Below are positions 1 to 9,784 of a DNA stretch of 64,000 nt, one piece after another (the stretch's first letter is position 1; each line of letters opens with the position of its first letter). A program made the position numbers and the translations under genes. The stretch comes from Rubripirellula amarantea (GTDB lineage Bacteria > Planctomycetota > Planctomycetia > Pirellulales > Pirellulaceae): positions 452,651 through 516,650 of the forward strand of contig NZ_SJPI01000002.1 in NCBI RefSeq assembly GCF_007859865.1, in the 5' to 3' direction. The notes under the pieces are model-generated. The model did no database searches. It was not told the DNA's origin and saw only the letters and a list, made by a program, of their open reading frames with translations.

Positions 1-1
1 C

Positions 2-643
2 ATCAGCCAGCTCGACGACAGTGTCGAAGTGAATGTCAAAGAGTTTCTCAAGCCTTATCCTGAGCTCGCTGACGAATTCCATGCTTATCTGCGCAACGCC
101 GAACTTGCGGATGTGATCGCGACGGAGCAGAGCCAACCCGAAGCGGAGGCTTCACAAGACACGACGCCGTCCATGGCGGTCGACGAAACACACGCCACCC
201 GTCCGAATCGACCCGAGTATGATGCTTCTCGCACATTGGATTCGAGCCATTCGGTCGCTGCGGAACTGGACGATCGACTTCCTCGCCCGTTCGGAAAGTA
301 CACGCTTGAGCGACTACTGGGACGCGGCGCAATGGGTTGTGTTTATCTGGCGGAAGATCCGGAACTGAAACGCAAGATTGCAATCAAAATTCCCAAGTTC
401 TCCGGCGACGCTGATTCCAGCACCATGTTGGAGCGTTTCGCTCGCGAGGCTCGTTCGGCCGCCGCGATCGAGCATCCTAACATCTGTCCGGTTTATGAAG
501 TTGGCCAACATGAAGGGCAATCCTTCATCGCCATGATGTTGGTCACCGGCAAACCGCTCGGTGAATTGATTCGAGGTACCAACGGACTGAGTCCTCGCGT
601 AGCGATCAACTTCATTCGCAAGATCACCTTGGCGTTGGCCTAA
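2..643 (+). pseudogene. Ser/Thr protein kinase, N-terminal part, ended by an in-frame TAA
   Basis: This is the 5' part of a planctomycete-type Ser/Thr kinase gene. The frame is open from base 2, so the true start lies before the window; the first possible start inside it is a GTG at 29. After about 90 low-complexity residues the kinase N-lobe begins: a glycine loop (LLGRGAMGCVYLAED), the VAIK-type lysine (IAIKIPK) and an alpha-C region (FAREARSAAAIEHPNI). The frame stops at TAA 641-643, just after ...KITLALA. The same frame continues directly with AHDRGIIHRDLKPSN, so only one codon (normally Glu or Gln in A-L-A-x-A-H) separates the two halves. As read, this product lacks the catalytic loop and would be inactive. 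A sequencing error or readthrough cannot be excluded. Confidence 0.8.
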
Positions 644-688
644 GCCCACGATCGCGGCATCATCCACCGCGACCTGAAGCCAAGCAAC

Positions 689-3600
689 GTGATGATCAAT
701 CAGCGGAATGAGCCGATTGTCATGGACTTTGGACTCGCTCGCGAAATCAATAACGACGGCGAAGAAAAGCTTACACAAGACGGAACGATCATCGGCACTC
801 CGACGTACATGTCACCCGAACAGGTCGACGGGGTGCAAAGCAAAGTCAAGGCCGCCAGCGATATCTATAGCCTCGGTGTTGTCTTTTACGAGCTGCTAAC
901 CGGCCAAATCCCTTTCCAGGGAACAATCCTCTCGGTCATGCACCAGATCGCAACCAAGCCACCACGCCGACCGACGACCATTCGCTCGGATCTTTCACCG
1001 GCGATTGAAGAAGTCTGTTTGAAGATGATGGCCAAGCAACCCGGCCAACGATACAAGTCCATGCACGAAGTGGCAGAAACGCTGGCGGCCTTGTTGCGAG
1101 GTGGTGACCAAACCGTTGTCACCACGACACCGCTCACTGGCGATCAACTCAAGGCGCAGGCCGACCAAGTTCACTCCTTGATCAAAGCATCGAATTGGCC
1201 TGCAGCTGAACAATTGCTTGTCCAGATGGAATCCAATGAATCACCGATCGCGGCCAACTACGCGGCATGGGCGACCGAGCAATTAGTCACGGTGCGTGAG
1301 ACATTGAACCAGAAGCGGATTCAAGGAAACGCGGCTTTCCAACAAGCCCAGTCTAGGATGAAGCGGCACGACTACGTTGGTGCAATGGAGCTAATTTCAA
1401 GCACACCGAAGTCAGTACGAACGCCTGCAGCAAATACGCTGCTGAAAAACGCGATTGAAGCTCAAACGCAAGTCGACGCTTTATTCAAGCAAATCTACCG
1501 TAACCTAAGCAACGGCCGGCTAAGTGAAACGCTTCCACATTTGCAGCGACTTCTCGAACTCAAGCCTGACGACCTGGTCGCCCAGCACTTGTTTCGCAAA
1601 TACAAATGGCAGTCGCGGTTCGGGGCACCCGCTGGTTGGCTCGCCGACGCCTTCGCTCCCACACAATTGCAAGTCACTCGCCCTACTTACGAAGAACCGT
1701 TCCTAAGAAAATGGATCGGGATCGCCACTCTCGTCTTTGGCCTCTTCGCGATCGCGACCGCCGCAGCCGTCACGATCTACATCAACCAAAACGGCAAGCA
1801 GAGAGTAGCGACCAGGGGGACTGATGAAAGGCTCGAAGGTGGCGACACCGAAACAGCAATGGAAAACGAATCTCCGTTGCCACGAGAGAAGTCACAGGCG
1901 ACTTCCCATGGTGCGTCCGAACCCCATGCTGAAATTGGAAAAGCGAAAAGCGCCCCTAGCCCCATCGTTTCTCCAGGTCTCCTCGCGGAGGATTCCGAAG
2001 CCAACGACTCCCGCAACCTTTCGTTCGATGACGCGCAATACTTGGGAGTGTTAAAAGGCCAGAATGGCCCCTTGTGGTCACCGGCCTTTAGCCACGATAG
2101 CAAGATGATCGTGGGTGTGAGTGAACCCAAACAAGAGATTTACGTTTGGGACACGCAGACTGGCGAACAGCTTCATGCCGTCCGTCTCGAGAATGCTCAA
2201 GCTGCAAGAACGGCGTTGTCGGCAAATAATCGGCTGTTCGTCCCTACACACGCGTCGTTAAAGATTATTGATCTTGCGACAATGAAAACCAGGGAGTCAT
2301 TAGAGTATCCGAGGACTTTTAATTGCAATGCTGCCGTTTCACCGGATGGACGCTACCTGGCAATGGTTTCAAGCAGACAGCCCGCCAGAATTTGGACGCA
2401 GAGAGCAGACGGCGCGTATCAATTGGCTCACATCATTCCCAGACAGAGTTATGGACACACCGTTGCCTACATTCACGATCCACCACGTTTTCTGATCGCC
2501 GGATCAGAAAAACCATTCGAGATTGTCTCGCTGGGCGAAAAAATCAAATCGGCAACGTTGCCTCACCCCGAGTTGTCGCAAAGCTTTTGTTTTAATCTTC
2601 GAATTTCATCCGATCATAAGAGTTTCCTCCAGCATCCGGGGGGAGAAAAATGGTACGTTCGATCCGTCAAGAGTGGTGACATCCTTCGCACCTTGCGAAT
2701 CGATGCAGAACGACTCGAGTTGCATCCAGACGAGAAGCACCTTCTTGGAGTTGTAGATGGACTGGGACTCGGCATCTTTAGCATTCAGAGTAGCGAGCTC
2801 GTCTCGCTTCTCCCGCTTCCTAAGGAAGCCGTCGGAATTACGCCACGCTGGCGGACAGCCGTATCCCCAAACGGCCGATACGCCGTCACCACCGGCATTG
2901 GATATGATGATCCAGATTCGCCAGAAAAGAAGTACATCAACGTTGATAGTTCGGTTCACTTGTGGGAGCTCCCAAGTGTGATGTGGCTAGAGGCAGAGGA
3001 GCGAGGAAGTGCCTCTGACATGAATGGCGATTCTACAAAACAACCCAGCGTTCCTCCGCTAAATGTCCCAAGTCTTGAATCGAGAGACACACAACCCTCA
3101 CCAGATCTGTGGCCGTTTGATGCGACTGAAGCGAAGCGACGACAGGAAGCTGCTGCTAAAGATCTTGGAATCCCTATTGAATACACCAATTCGATTGGGA
3201 TGAAGTTTCGGCTGATTCCGGCAGGTGAGTTCTTGATGGGATCGCCCGAATCGGAGGCCAATCGAAAAAGTGACGAGCAACAACATCATGTTCGAATCAC
3301 CAAACCATTTTACTTGGGTGTGACAGAAGTAACCCAGGGCCAATGGGTGGAAGTCATGTCGACCGCAAGTTGGAAGAGACGCTTGCTTGCTTCGGGGTTG
3401 ATGAACATTGCTGTAGGAACGATCTACAAAAACGACGCATTGACGTTTTGTAAGAAGCTAAGTCGTAAGGACGAGAGTTACCGTTTGCCGACCGAAGCAG
3501 AGTGGGAGTACGCGTGTCGCGCGGGAACAGCAACGGCTTATCATTTCGGGGACGACCCTGCGTTACTTAATCAGTACGGGCATGTAAAATCGACCGGGTA

Positions 3601-3991
3601 CAACAGCGACTACCGATACATCCACAGCTTTTCACACCCCGTTGGAACGAAGAAACCAAACCCCTTTGGCATCTTTGATATGTACGGGAACGCCCAAGAA
3701 TACTGCAGTGACCTCTACAGCAAGACTTACTACGTCGAGTCTGAATTGGTAAATCCTTCTGGCCCGAAAACAGGCGGCGTGGTTCTACGTGGAGGTGACC
3801 GAAAGAAAGACGCATCGACTTATCGATCCGCGGCTCGTTCGACACGCCCCCAAGCTGCTTCGAAGTTCTCCGGAGGATTCCCCTACATGCGCAACGGTGG
3901 CTATACCTCGGGTGACCAAAGGGGCTTTCGCCTTGTTCTTGAGGTCAAGAAGGTATCCGACGGCGTCGCGAGTCCCAAGGATCCAAAATAG
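689..3991 (+). pseudogene. Kinase C-lobe - transmembrane - WD40-like - FGE-like fusion, downstream part of the interrupted gene
   Basis: This is the continuation, in the same frame, of the kinase that stops at 643. Homologous coding resumes at 644 with the catalytic loop HRDLKPSN; the first ATG after the stop is at 689, beyond that loop. Then come DFG (VMDFGLAREI), the activation-segment motif GTPTYMSPEQ, and a tetratricopeptide-like helical stretch. One membrane segment lies near bases 1714-1785. WD40-like repeats follow (SPDGRYLA, SPNGRYAV). The C-terminus from about 3160 is a sulfatase-modifying-factor fold (SIGMKFRLIPAGEFLMGS, YRLPTEAEWEYACRAG, NPFGIFDMYGNAQEYC, RGFRLVLE). The usual catalytic cysteines of a true formylglycine-generating enzyme are not seen where expected (LRGGDRKKDASTYRSAAR), so this domain may only bind. 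Translation from 689 alone would give no functional kinase. Confidence 0.75.
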
Positions 3992-4050
3992 GGTTTAGGT
4001 TTTCCATCTGATTCCGAATCAATCGACCACTCGTGCAACAGCAACCCTAC

Positions 4051-5349
4051 ATGTTTCATCATTCCAACACTTCAATGGCTGGACTTATTGTCAGTCAGGG
4101 CCGTGATACGGGGCGCTGCATCTACGGCGGGTTTTCCAACTCCATCTCTCTTGGAAGATCGCCCGAATGCGATTTCCAACTTCACGATCCTGCCGTTTCG
4201 CGGGTGCACTGTCATTTGCAAACCATCGATGGCACCACCCTGCTTCGAGATGCCGATAGCCGTTGGGGGACGTTCGTCAATGGATTGCAGGTCGAAGAGC
4301 GGATGCTGGCCATCGGGGATCGAGTGCTTGTTGGTGAAACCGAATTGCTGGTCACCCACAGTGATACCGAGGCGAACAGGTCGACGGTCTTTCCCTTAGG
4401 GCGCAACCACACGGCGACACGGACGACGAATCACGTCGCGAAATCGCAAACCGCTTCAGAAGACGCCCTTCGTGATGACGAGCAAGTTCTTGCGCTACTG
4501 GGAAACTCGTATCTGAACTACGAACTGATTCGCCTCATCGCAACGTCAGCCACCGGAGCCACGTTTGAAGCTCTCGACACGGTGAGCAATCAAGTGGTTG
4601 CGTTAAAAATATTCTGGCCACAGCTACTCATTCGCCCGAACGAGCGAACACGCTTTGTACGAGCAATGAAATCAGCGATCGAGGTGAATCATCCCAAAGT
4701 CGTCCGTGTTCTCAATGCTGGCCGACACCGCGGTACTTGCTTCACAGCAAGCGAATTGGTCATCGGTGAATCGGTGTCGGCTCTGATCGGGCGGATAGGC
4801 ATCTGCGGCATGCTGGATTGGCGACGCGTGTTGCGGATTGGAATCGATGCGGCCGAAGCACTGACCGCCGCTCACGCCCATGGACTTCTACATCGCAATA
4901 TAACGCCCCGCAATTTGCTCATTCGCACACAAGACGACACCGTCAAACTGAACGATCTGGTCATTGCGAAAGCAGTCAACTCAACCCACGGAGAAAAACT
5001 CACGATAGCTGGCGAATTGCTAGGCGACCTGCTCTACATGTCGCCCGAACAGTTGACCAGTGAACGACCACTCGACGCACGCAGTGACATCTATAGTCTC
5101 GGTGCGTCACTGTACGCGATGCTGACCGGACGACCGCCTTTAGAAGGTCGCAACCGCAACGAAACGATGCAGTGGATCGAAGTCGAAAAACCACAACCGC
5201 CAACTACCCATCACCTGTCTGTTTCACCGCTCTTTGAGGGTGCAGTGATGCGAATGTTGGAGAAGCGCCCTGACGACCGGCACCCCAGCGCAGCCGAATT
5301 GCTTCGTGAATTTCAACGGGTGGCGCAATACGAGAACGTCTCGGTCTAG
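4051..5349 (+). CDS. FHA-domain protein with C-terminal pseudokinase
   Basis: The start is ATG 4051; an in-frame GTG at 4033 would add six residues. Numbering here is from the GTG. Residues about 16-108 form an FHA phosphothreonine-binding domain (LGRSPECDFQLHDPAVSRVHC, then SRWGTFVNG). Residues about 160-435 have a protein-kinase fold: the lysine of VALKIF (K192) and the SPEQ segment (337-340) are present. The glycine loop is degenerate (LIATSATGATFEA), HRD is HRN (287-289), the following lysine is Thr, and DFG reads D-L-V (308-310). Loss of the catalytic Asp makes an active kinase unlikely; a phosphopeptide-binding scaffold or allosteric partner fits better. It lies 59 bases after the broken kinase, on the same strand, and may have served the same signalling pathway. 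Confidence 0.85.
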   Translation: MFHHSNTSMAGLIVSQGRDTGRCIYGGFSNSISLGRSPECDFQLHDPAVSRVHCHLQTIDGTTLLRDADSRWGTFVNGLQVEERMLAIGDRVLVGETELLVTHSDTEANRSTVFPLGRNHTATRTTNHVAKSQTASEDALRDDEQVLALLGNSYLNYELIRLIATSATGATFEALDTVSNQVVALKIFWPQLLIRPNERTRFVRAMKSAIEVNHPKVVRVLNAGRHRGTCFTASELVIGESVSALIGRIGICGMLDWRRVLRIGIDAAEALTAAHAHGLLHRNITPRNLLIRTQDDTVKLNDLVIAKAVNSTHGEKLTIAGELLGDLLYMSPEQLTSERPLDARSDIYSLGASLYAMLTGRPPLEGRNRNETMQWIEVEKPQPPTTHHLSVSPLFEGAVMRMLEKRPDDRHPSAAELLREFQRVAQYENVSV

Positions 5350-5657
5350 CAAAGTGCTGCAGAGTCTGTAGCCGGTGTCAGGTTTTGGTCTTCGGTTTTC
5401 AGCTTCTCTCGTCTCGCATATTGCCGCGAGAACTGAAGATTGAGGGAGAGTTCGGGTAGGGCGAGTGCTCGTCACGCACGATCCACCTAATACCCACAAA
5501 CAAGCGTGGAGATGCGTGGTGAGCACGCACCGAACTTGTCTTTGGAACTCTATCAATGCGATTGGGTGTGTCACTCCGAACGCAGGTTAGAGCCGCCTTC
5601 GACCCGAGCTAACTGCTAGGACGTTGGCCCAATTAAAGGTGGCCCAATTAAAGGTGG

Positions 5658-6135
5658 CCGGTACCGTTTGTTCACCATCGTTTGATCAGGGGCGCTTGCG
5701 ATCTTGATTGACGCGTGTTCGCAATGGTCGCTGAACTGCGTCGCGGTGGTTAAGTGGACGTGGTTATGTGGCGGTGGTTATGTGGCGGTGGTTATGTGGC
5801 GGTGGTTATGTGGACGTGGTTATGTGGACGTAGTTAAGTGGAAGTGGAGTAATCGCTTGGATCGTTGTGACGTGAAATGCGGATGGTTGGCGGTTTGCTG
5901 TAGTGCCATTGCGGTGGGCACTCGCGTGCGCAAGATCTATGCAGTTGCCAAGGCGAGGGTGTCTGCTTCTAGCGGTTGAAGGAAATCCAGCGATTTTTTG
6001 CGACAAATATTCATCTTGATGGCTTCCTGGGTGCCGTCGGCACACTCATGGAATTCCCTGGGAATGATGACGATATTTGGTCGGAATGCCTCAAGTTGCG
6101 TTGGTGAGTGACCGCAACGAATCGCAATGGATTGG
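5658..6135 (+). repeat. Direct repeat copy 1 (478 bp)
   Basis: This block starts at CCGGTACCG and ends at CAATGGATTGG. It is nearly identical to 6191-6612. The only sizeable difference is the number of 14-bp units (seven here, three there), which accounts exactly for the 56-bp length difference. On the minus strand both copies keep a short open frame ending in LQPLEADTLALATA, possibly the remnant of a mobile or repeated gene. Confidence 0.85.
5744..5841 (+). repeat. 14-bp minisatellite, seven units
   Basis: Seven tandem units of the type CGGTGGTTATGTGG, with variants starting ACGTGG or containing TTAAGTGG, lie inside direct repeat copy 1. No spacers or conserved ends suggest CRISPR. Confidence 0.9.
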
Positions 6136-6190
6136 TGAAGAAAAGGTGTGGTGAAGAAAAGGTGTCCGGTACCGGGTGAAGAAAAGGTGT

Positions 6191-6612
6191 CCGGTACCGT
6201 TTGTTCACCATCGTTTGATGAGGGGCGCTCGCGATCTTGATTGACGCGTGTTCGCAATGGTCGCTGAACTGCGTCGCGGTGGTTAAGTGGCGGTGGTTAT
6301 GTGGACGTGGTTAAGTGGAGGTGGAGTAATCGCTTGGATCGTTGTGACGTGAAATGCGGATGGTTGGCGGTTTGCTGTAGTGCCATTGCGGTGGGCACTC
6401 GCGTGCGCAAGATCTATGCAGTTGCCAGGGCGAGGGTGTCTGCTTCTAGCGGTTGAAGGAAATCAATCGATTTTTTGCGACAGATATTCATCTTGATGGC
6501 TTCCTGGGTGCCGTCGGCACACTCATGGAATTCCCTGGGAATTATGACGATATTTGGTCGGAATGCCTCAAGTTGCGTTGGTGAGTGACCGCAACGAATC
6601 GCAATGGATTGG
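6191..6612 (+). repeat. Direct repeat copy 2 (422 bp) with a three-unit minisatellite
   Basis: Second copy of the 5658-6135 block. Its minisatellite occupies 6277-6318 with only three 14-bp units. The few scattered point differences elsewhere suggest a fairly recent tandem duplication. Confidence 0.85.
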
Positions 6613-6737
6613 ATCTTGCGTCGCTGGGTATCCGGGGACGGGCCCGACGTTTGCGTTTAAAGAAGGCTCCCGCACTCGGGGTCAACCTGAGCTGAGACTC
6701 GCTTGAGTTTGAAGCTGGTTCCCCGCCCATTTTCTAT

Positions 6738-6743
6738 CAGGAG
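6738..6743 (+). promoter_or_regulatory. Ribosome binding site of the glutamine synthetase gene
   Basis: CAGGAG lies six bases before the GTG at 6750. It supports that GTG as the start and is one of few clear Shine-Dalgarno sites in the window. Confidence 0.65.
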
Positions 6744-6749
6744 TCTCCC

Positions 6750-9008
6750 GTGAGTACGACACTTACTCCGCCGGCAAAGTCTGGCCAAGCATTCTCAGGT
6801 TCAGCGTCCGGCACCAACCATGCCAACGGTGCCGGGTCGCCTCGCCAATCCGCTCTGGCCGCCGCAATCAACTACGCGATTTCTTCGCCGCCGGTAGACT
6901 TTGAAGACGTTCCGCCGCAGGAATACTACGCGGCCAACGTGTTTACCAAGTCAGTGATGAAAGATCGGTTGCCCAAGTCGGTCTACAAGTCGTTGATGAT
7001 GACGATCGAATCAGGCGAGAAGCTTGACCCATCATCCGCTGACATTGTCGCTTCGGCGATGAAGGATTGGGCTGTCGAGAAAGGTGCCACTCACTACGCG
7101 CACATCTTTTACCCACTCACCGGATCAACCGCCGAAAAGCACGACAGCTTTCTGTCGCCGACAAGTGACGGCAGCACGCTGAGTGAATTCAGCGGCAAAC
7201 AACTCGTGCAGGGTGAACCGGACGGATCGAGTTTTCCAACCGGCGGAATTCGTGTGACGTCGCAAGCGCGTGGCTACACGATTTGGGACGTCACCAGTCC
7301 CGCCTACATTCTTGAAAATCCCAACGGGACGACGCTTTGTATTCCCACGGCGTTTGTTTCTTGGTCTGGCGAAGCGTTGGACAAGAAGACGCCGGTGCTT
7401 CGTTCGATGCAAGCACTTAACTTGCAAGCTCAGCGTGTATTGAAGCTGTTTGGTCACGCCGATGGTGCCTTCGTTGCCTCGACGGCTGGTCCCGAGCAGG
7501 AATACTTCCTGATCGATCGTCACTTCTACTTCGCTCGTACCGATCTGGTCACTGCCGGGCGAACCCTGTTTGGATGTAAGCCACCCAAGGGACAAGAGTT
7601 CGACGATCACTACTTTGGCCACATCCCTGAACGCGTGCTGGCTTTCATGTTGGATGCCGAACGGCAGTTGTTCAAGCTTGGGATTCCGGTCAAGACACGG
7701 CACAACGAAGTCGCGCCAGGGCAATTCGAAGTTGCGCCGGTGTTTGAATCCGCGAACTTGGCGGCCGATCACCAGCAGCAAATGATGAGCACGTTGACCA
7801 AGACGGCTGAGAAATACGGCATGGCTTGCTTGATGCATGAGAAGCCGTTTGCAGGCGTGAACGGATCTGGCAAACATGTCAATTGGTCGTTGGGCAGTAG
7901 TTCGCAAGGCAACATGCTCGACCCCGGAGAAACACCTCATGAGAATGCACAGTTTCTCGTTTTTTGTGCTGCCGTGATTCGAGCGGTCTATCGACATCAA
8001 GGATTGCTGCGAGCGGTCGTTGCGTCCGCTGGCAACGATCATCGACTCGGCGCCAACGAAGCTCCTCCGGCGATCATCTCTATTTTCTTGGGTGACCAGT
8101 TGACTGATGTGTTTAACCAGATCAAGAACGGGGGCGCAAGCTCGTCGATCAAATCGGGAACCTTGACCGTGGGAGTCGATGTACTGCCTCCATTGCCAAA
8201 GGATTCGGGAGATCGAAATCGCACTAGCCCGTTTGCGTTCACCGGAAACCGATTCGAGTTTCGCGCGGTCGGTTCCGAGCAATCCATCGCCGGTCCGTTG
8301 GTGGCGATGAACACCATCATCGCGGAGTCGGTGGATTACTGCGCAACGAAACTCGAAGAGGCGACGCAGGGAGATCCGGATGCTCTTAACGAAGCGATCC
8401 AGTCTCTGCTGACTGAGATCATCACCGAATGTTCAAGTGTTCTGTTTGATGGCGACGGGTATTCCCAAGAGTGGCACGAAGAGGCCGCTCGTCGCGGGTT
8501 GAAGAATCTGCCAACCGCTGCCGATGCGTTTCCCGAATTGGTGAAGCCAGTAGTCGAAGACTTGTTCGAGAAGTACGGCGTGTTGTCTAAGCGTGAATTG
8601 CATAGTCGCTTTGAGACGTATCAAGAACAGTACTGTTTAAAGGTGGACGTTGAAGCCAACCTGGTAATCAGCATGGCCAAACGCCAGATTTTCCCAGCGG
8701 CGATCCGTTACCAGTCGGAATTGGCGTCCACGTGTGCGAACCTGAAGTTGGTCGGGTACGAGTTTGATACCGACACCTTGGACTCGTTGACTTCGCTCGT
8801 CAAAGCGTTGCAAGACAGCGTAGCGGCGCTCGAGTACGCGGTAGCCGATGAGCAGGCTAGCACGATGGCCGACGAAGTACGTCATCGCTGTGACGTGGTG
8901 TTGCCGTCGATGCTGGCCGTTCGTCAGTGTGTCGATGCCTTGGAAGGCGTTGTGGCTGACGATTTGTGGCCGCTGCCGACTTACCAGGAAATGCTATTCA
9001 TCAAATAG
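6750..9008 (+). CDS. glnN: Glutamine synthetase type III
   Basis: A 752-residue type III (GSIII) glutamine synthetase, which makes glutamine from glutamate, ammonia and ATP in the cytoplasm. GSIII subunits are much longer than GSI, and this length fits. Visible signatures are the GSIII N-terminal segment ([15 protein letters not shown]), [10 protein letters not shown], the metal/substrate segment [16 protein letters not shown] ([15 protein letters not shown]), [25 protein letters not shown] and [17 protein letters not shown]. The start is a GTG, supported by CAGGAG six bases upstream. The first roughly 35 residues are low-complexity. The gene stands alone, with duplicated non-coding DNA upstream and a decayed PEP-CTERM gene on the opposite strand downstream. 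A 385-codon minus-strand frame inside it is a shadow. Confidence 0.95.
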   Translation: MSTTLTPPAKSGQAFSGSASGTNHANGAGSPRQSALAAAINYAISSPPVDFEDVPPQEYYAANVFTKSVMKDRLPKSVYKSLMMTIESGEKLDPSSADIVASAMKDWAVEKGATHYAHIFYPLTGSTAEKHDSFLSPTSDGSTLSEFSGKQLVQGEPDGSSFPTGGIRVTSQARGYTIWDVTSPAYILENPNGTTLCIPTAFVSWSGEALDKKTPVLRSMQALNLQAQRVLKLFGHADGAFVASTAGPEQEYFLIDRHFYFARTDLVTAGRTLFGCKPPKGQEFDDHYFGHIPERVLAFMLDAERQLFKLGIPVKTRHNEVAPGQFEVAPVFESANLAADHQQQMMSTLTKTAEKYGMACLMHEKPFAGVNGSGKHVNWSLGSSSQGNMLDPGETPHENAQFLVFCAAVIRAVYRHQGLLRAVVASAGNDHRLGANEAPPAIISIFLGDQLTDVFNQIKNGGASSSIKSGTLTVGVDVLPPLPKDSGDRNRTSPFAFTGNRFEFRAVGSEQSIAGPLVAMNTIIAESVDYCATKLEEATQGDPDALNEAIQSLLTEIITECSSVLFDGDGYSQEWHEEAARRGLKNLPTAADAFPELVKPVVEDLFEKYGVLSKRELHSRFETYQEQYCLKVDVEANLVISMAKRQIFPAAIRYQSELASTCANLKLVGYEFDTDTLDSLTSLVKALQDSVAALEYAVADEQASTMADEVRHRCDVVLPSMLAVRQCVDALEGVVADDLWPLPTYQEMLFIK

Positions 9009-9041
9009 CGTTCGCAAATTGGCCTGATGTGCACGACGGGC

Positions 9042-9494
9042 CTAATGTGCACGACTTGCTGCGGCGGCTTTTCGTCGTCGCACCTCAATCGCGAACAGTC
9101 CCATGCACCCGAGCAGTGCCAGCAAACTCGGTTCAGGCACTGCTGCTGCGTTAATGGTTCCGTTGAGCGTTAGGTCAGCGGTGCCATTGGTGCCGAATGC
9201 TTGGCCGATGCCGATGCGGGTCATGGGATTGGCACCGGAGTTGTGAACATAGATTCGGAATTCGGCGATGTCTCCTGCGGCAACGTTTTGCAGTCCGCTC
9301 GCGCCCGAGAAGTCAAAGGTGCCCGTTCCGGTGATCAATCCTGCAGCCGCCGCGGTACCGCTGATGCTGTCGATCACGTCAGTGCTGGTGAAACCGGTAA
9401 GGCTTGATAGAAGCGAAAACTCCGCCTTGGCGGGTTGAACGTTCGCTTGGATCAAGTACGGGCTAGCAACCATGAGGTAGCAACCAGGTGGCAA
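9042..9494 (-). pseudogene. PEP-CTERM protein, C-terminal remnant
   Basis: This minus-strand frame ends with a classic PEP-CTERM sorting tail: V-P-E-P-S, a hydrophobic segment (LLALLGCMGLFAI) and a basic end (EVRRRK). Such tails direct exported proteins to exosortase processing. The preceding residues look like a small beta-rich secreted domain. No signal peptide or convincing start is present: the first start codon is a TTG at 9494 and upstream codons look random. I take it as a protein that has lost its N-terminus, although an unrecognised start could exist. Confidence 0.6.
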
Positions 9495-9784
9495 CCGGTG
9501 AGCAAAACTGGGTGAGCAAACACGAATCGTCCAGAAGCGAACGCAAACGGATGAGGTGTGTACATCGTTTCAGCGGTGCGTTCGACTTGGAATCGCCCAA
9601 CGCCGGGACCGTCGAGTTCTACCCTTGAGACGCTCGATCAGGAGTTTTCTGATACGATTCTCACGTCGGCCGAACCGTTATCGGGAAAAGGCTAATCGCA
9701 AACCAAGAAACGGGGCCGGCGCTCGAAAGACCTACATTGATCAACATTATCAGTCTTCGATTTTGCTCCGAGAATGGCGTCCCG

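Larger units (their letters stand above)
5350..6749. other. 1.4-kb gene-free region filled by a direct duplication
   Basis: I see no credible gene here. Open frames in this stretch are short and low-complexity (for example W/G/V-rich from 5704). Most of the region is two copies of one block plus short tandem pieces with the sequence AAAAGGTGTCCGGTACCG at about 6132-6199. The promoter of the downstream glutamine synthetase must lie near its 3' end. Confidence 0.7.

Noticed and set aside
5744..5841. Possible CRISPR-like array
   Set aside because: The 14-bp units directly abut with no unique spacers.
5704..5979. 91-codon plus-strand ORF over the minisatellite
   Set aside because: It is made of a repeating W/G/V pattern from the 14-bp units, and its second copy does not keep the frame.
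7125..8282. 385-codon minus-strand ORF inside the glutamine synthetase gene
   Set aside because: It is antisense to a clearly recognised enzyme and rich in Arg, His and Gln, with no domain.
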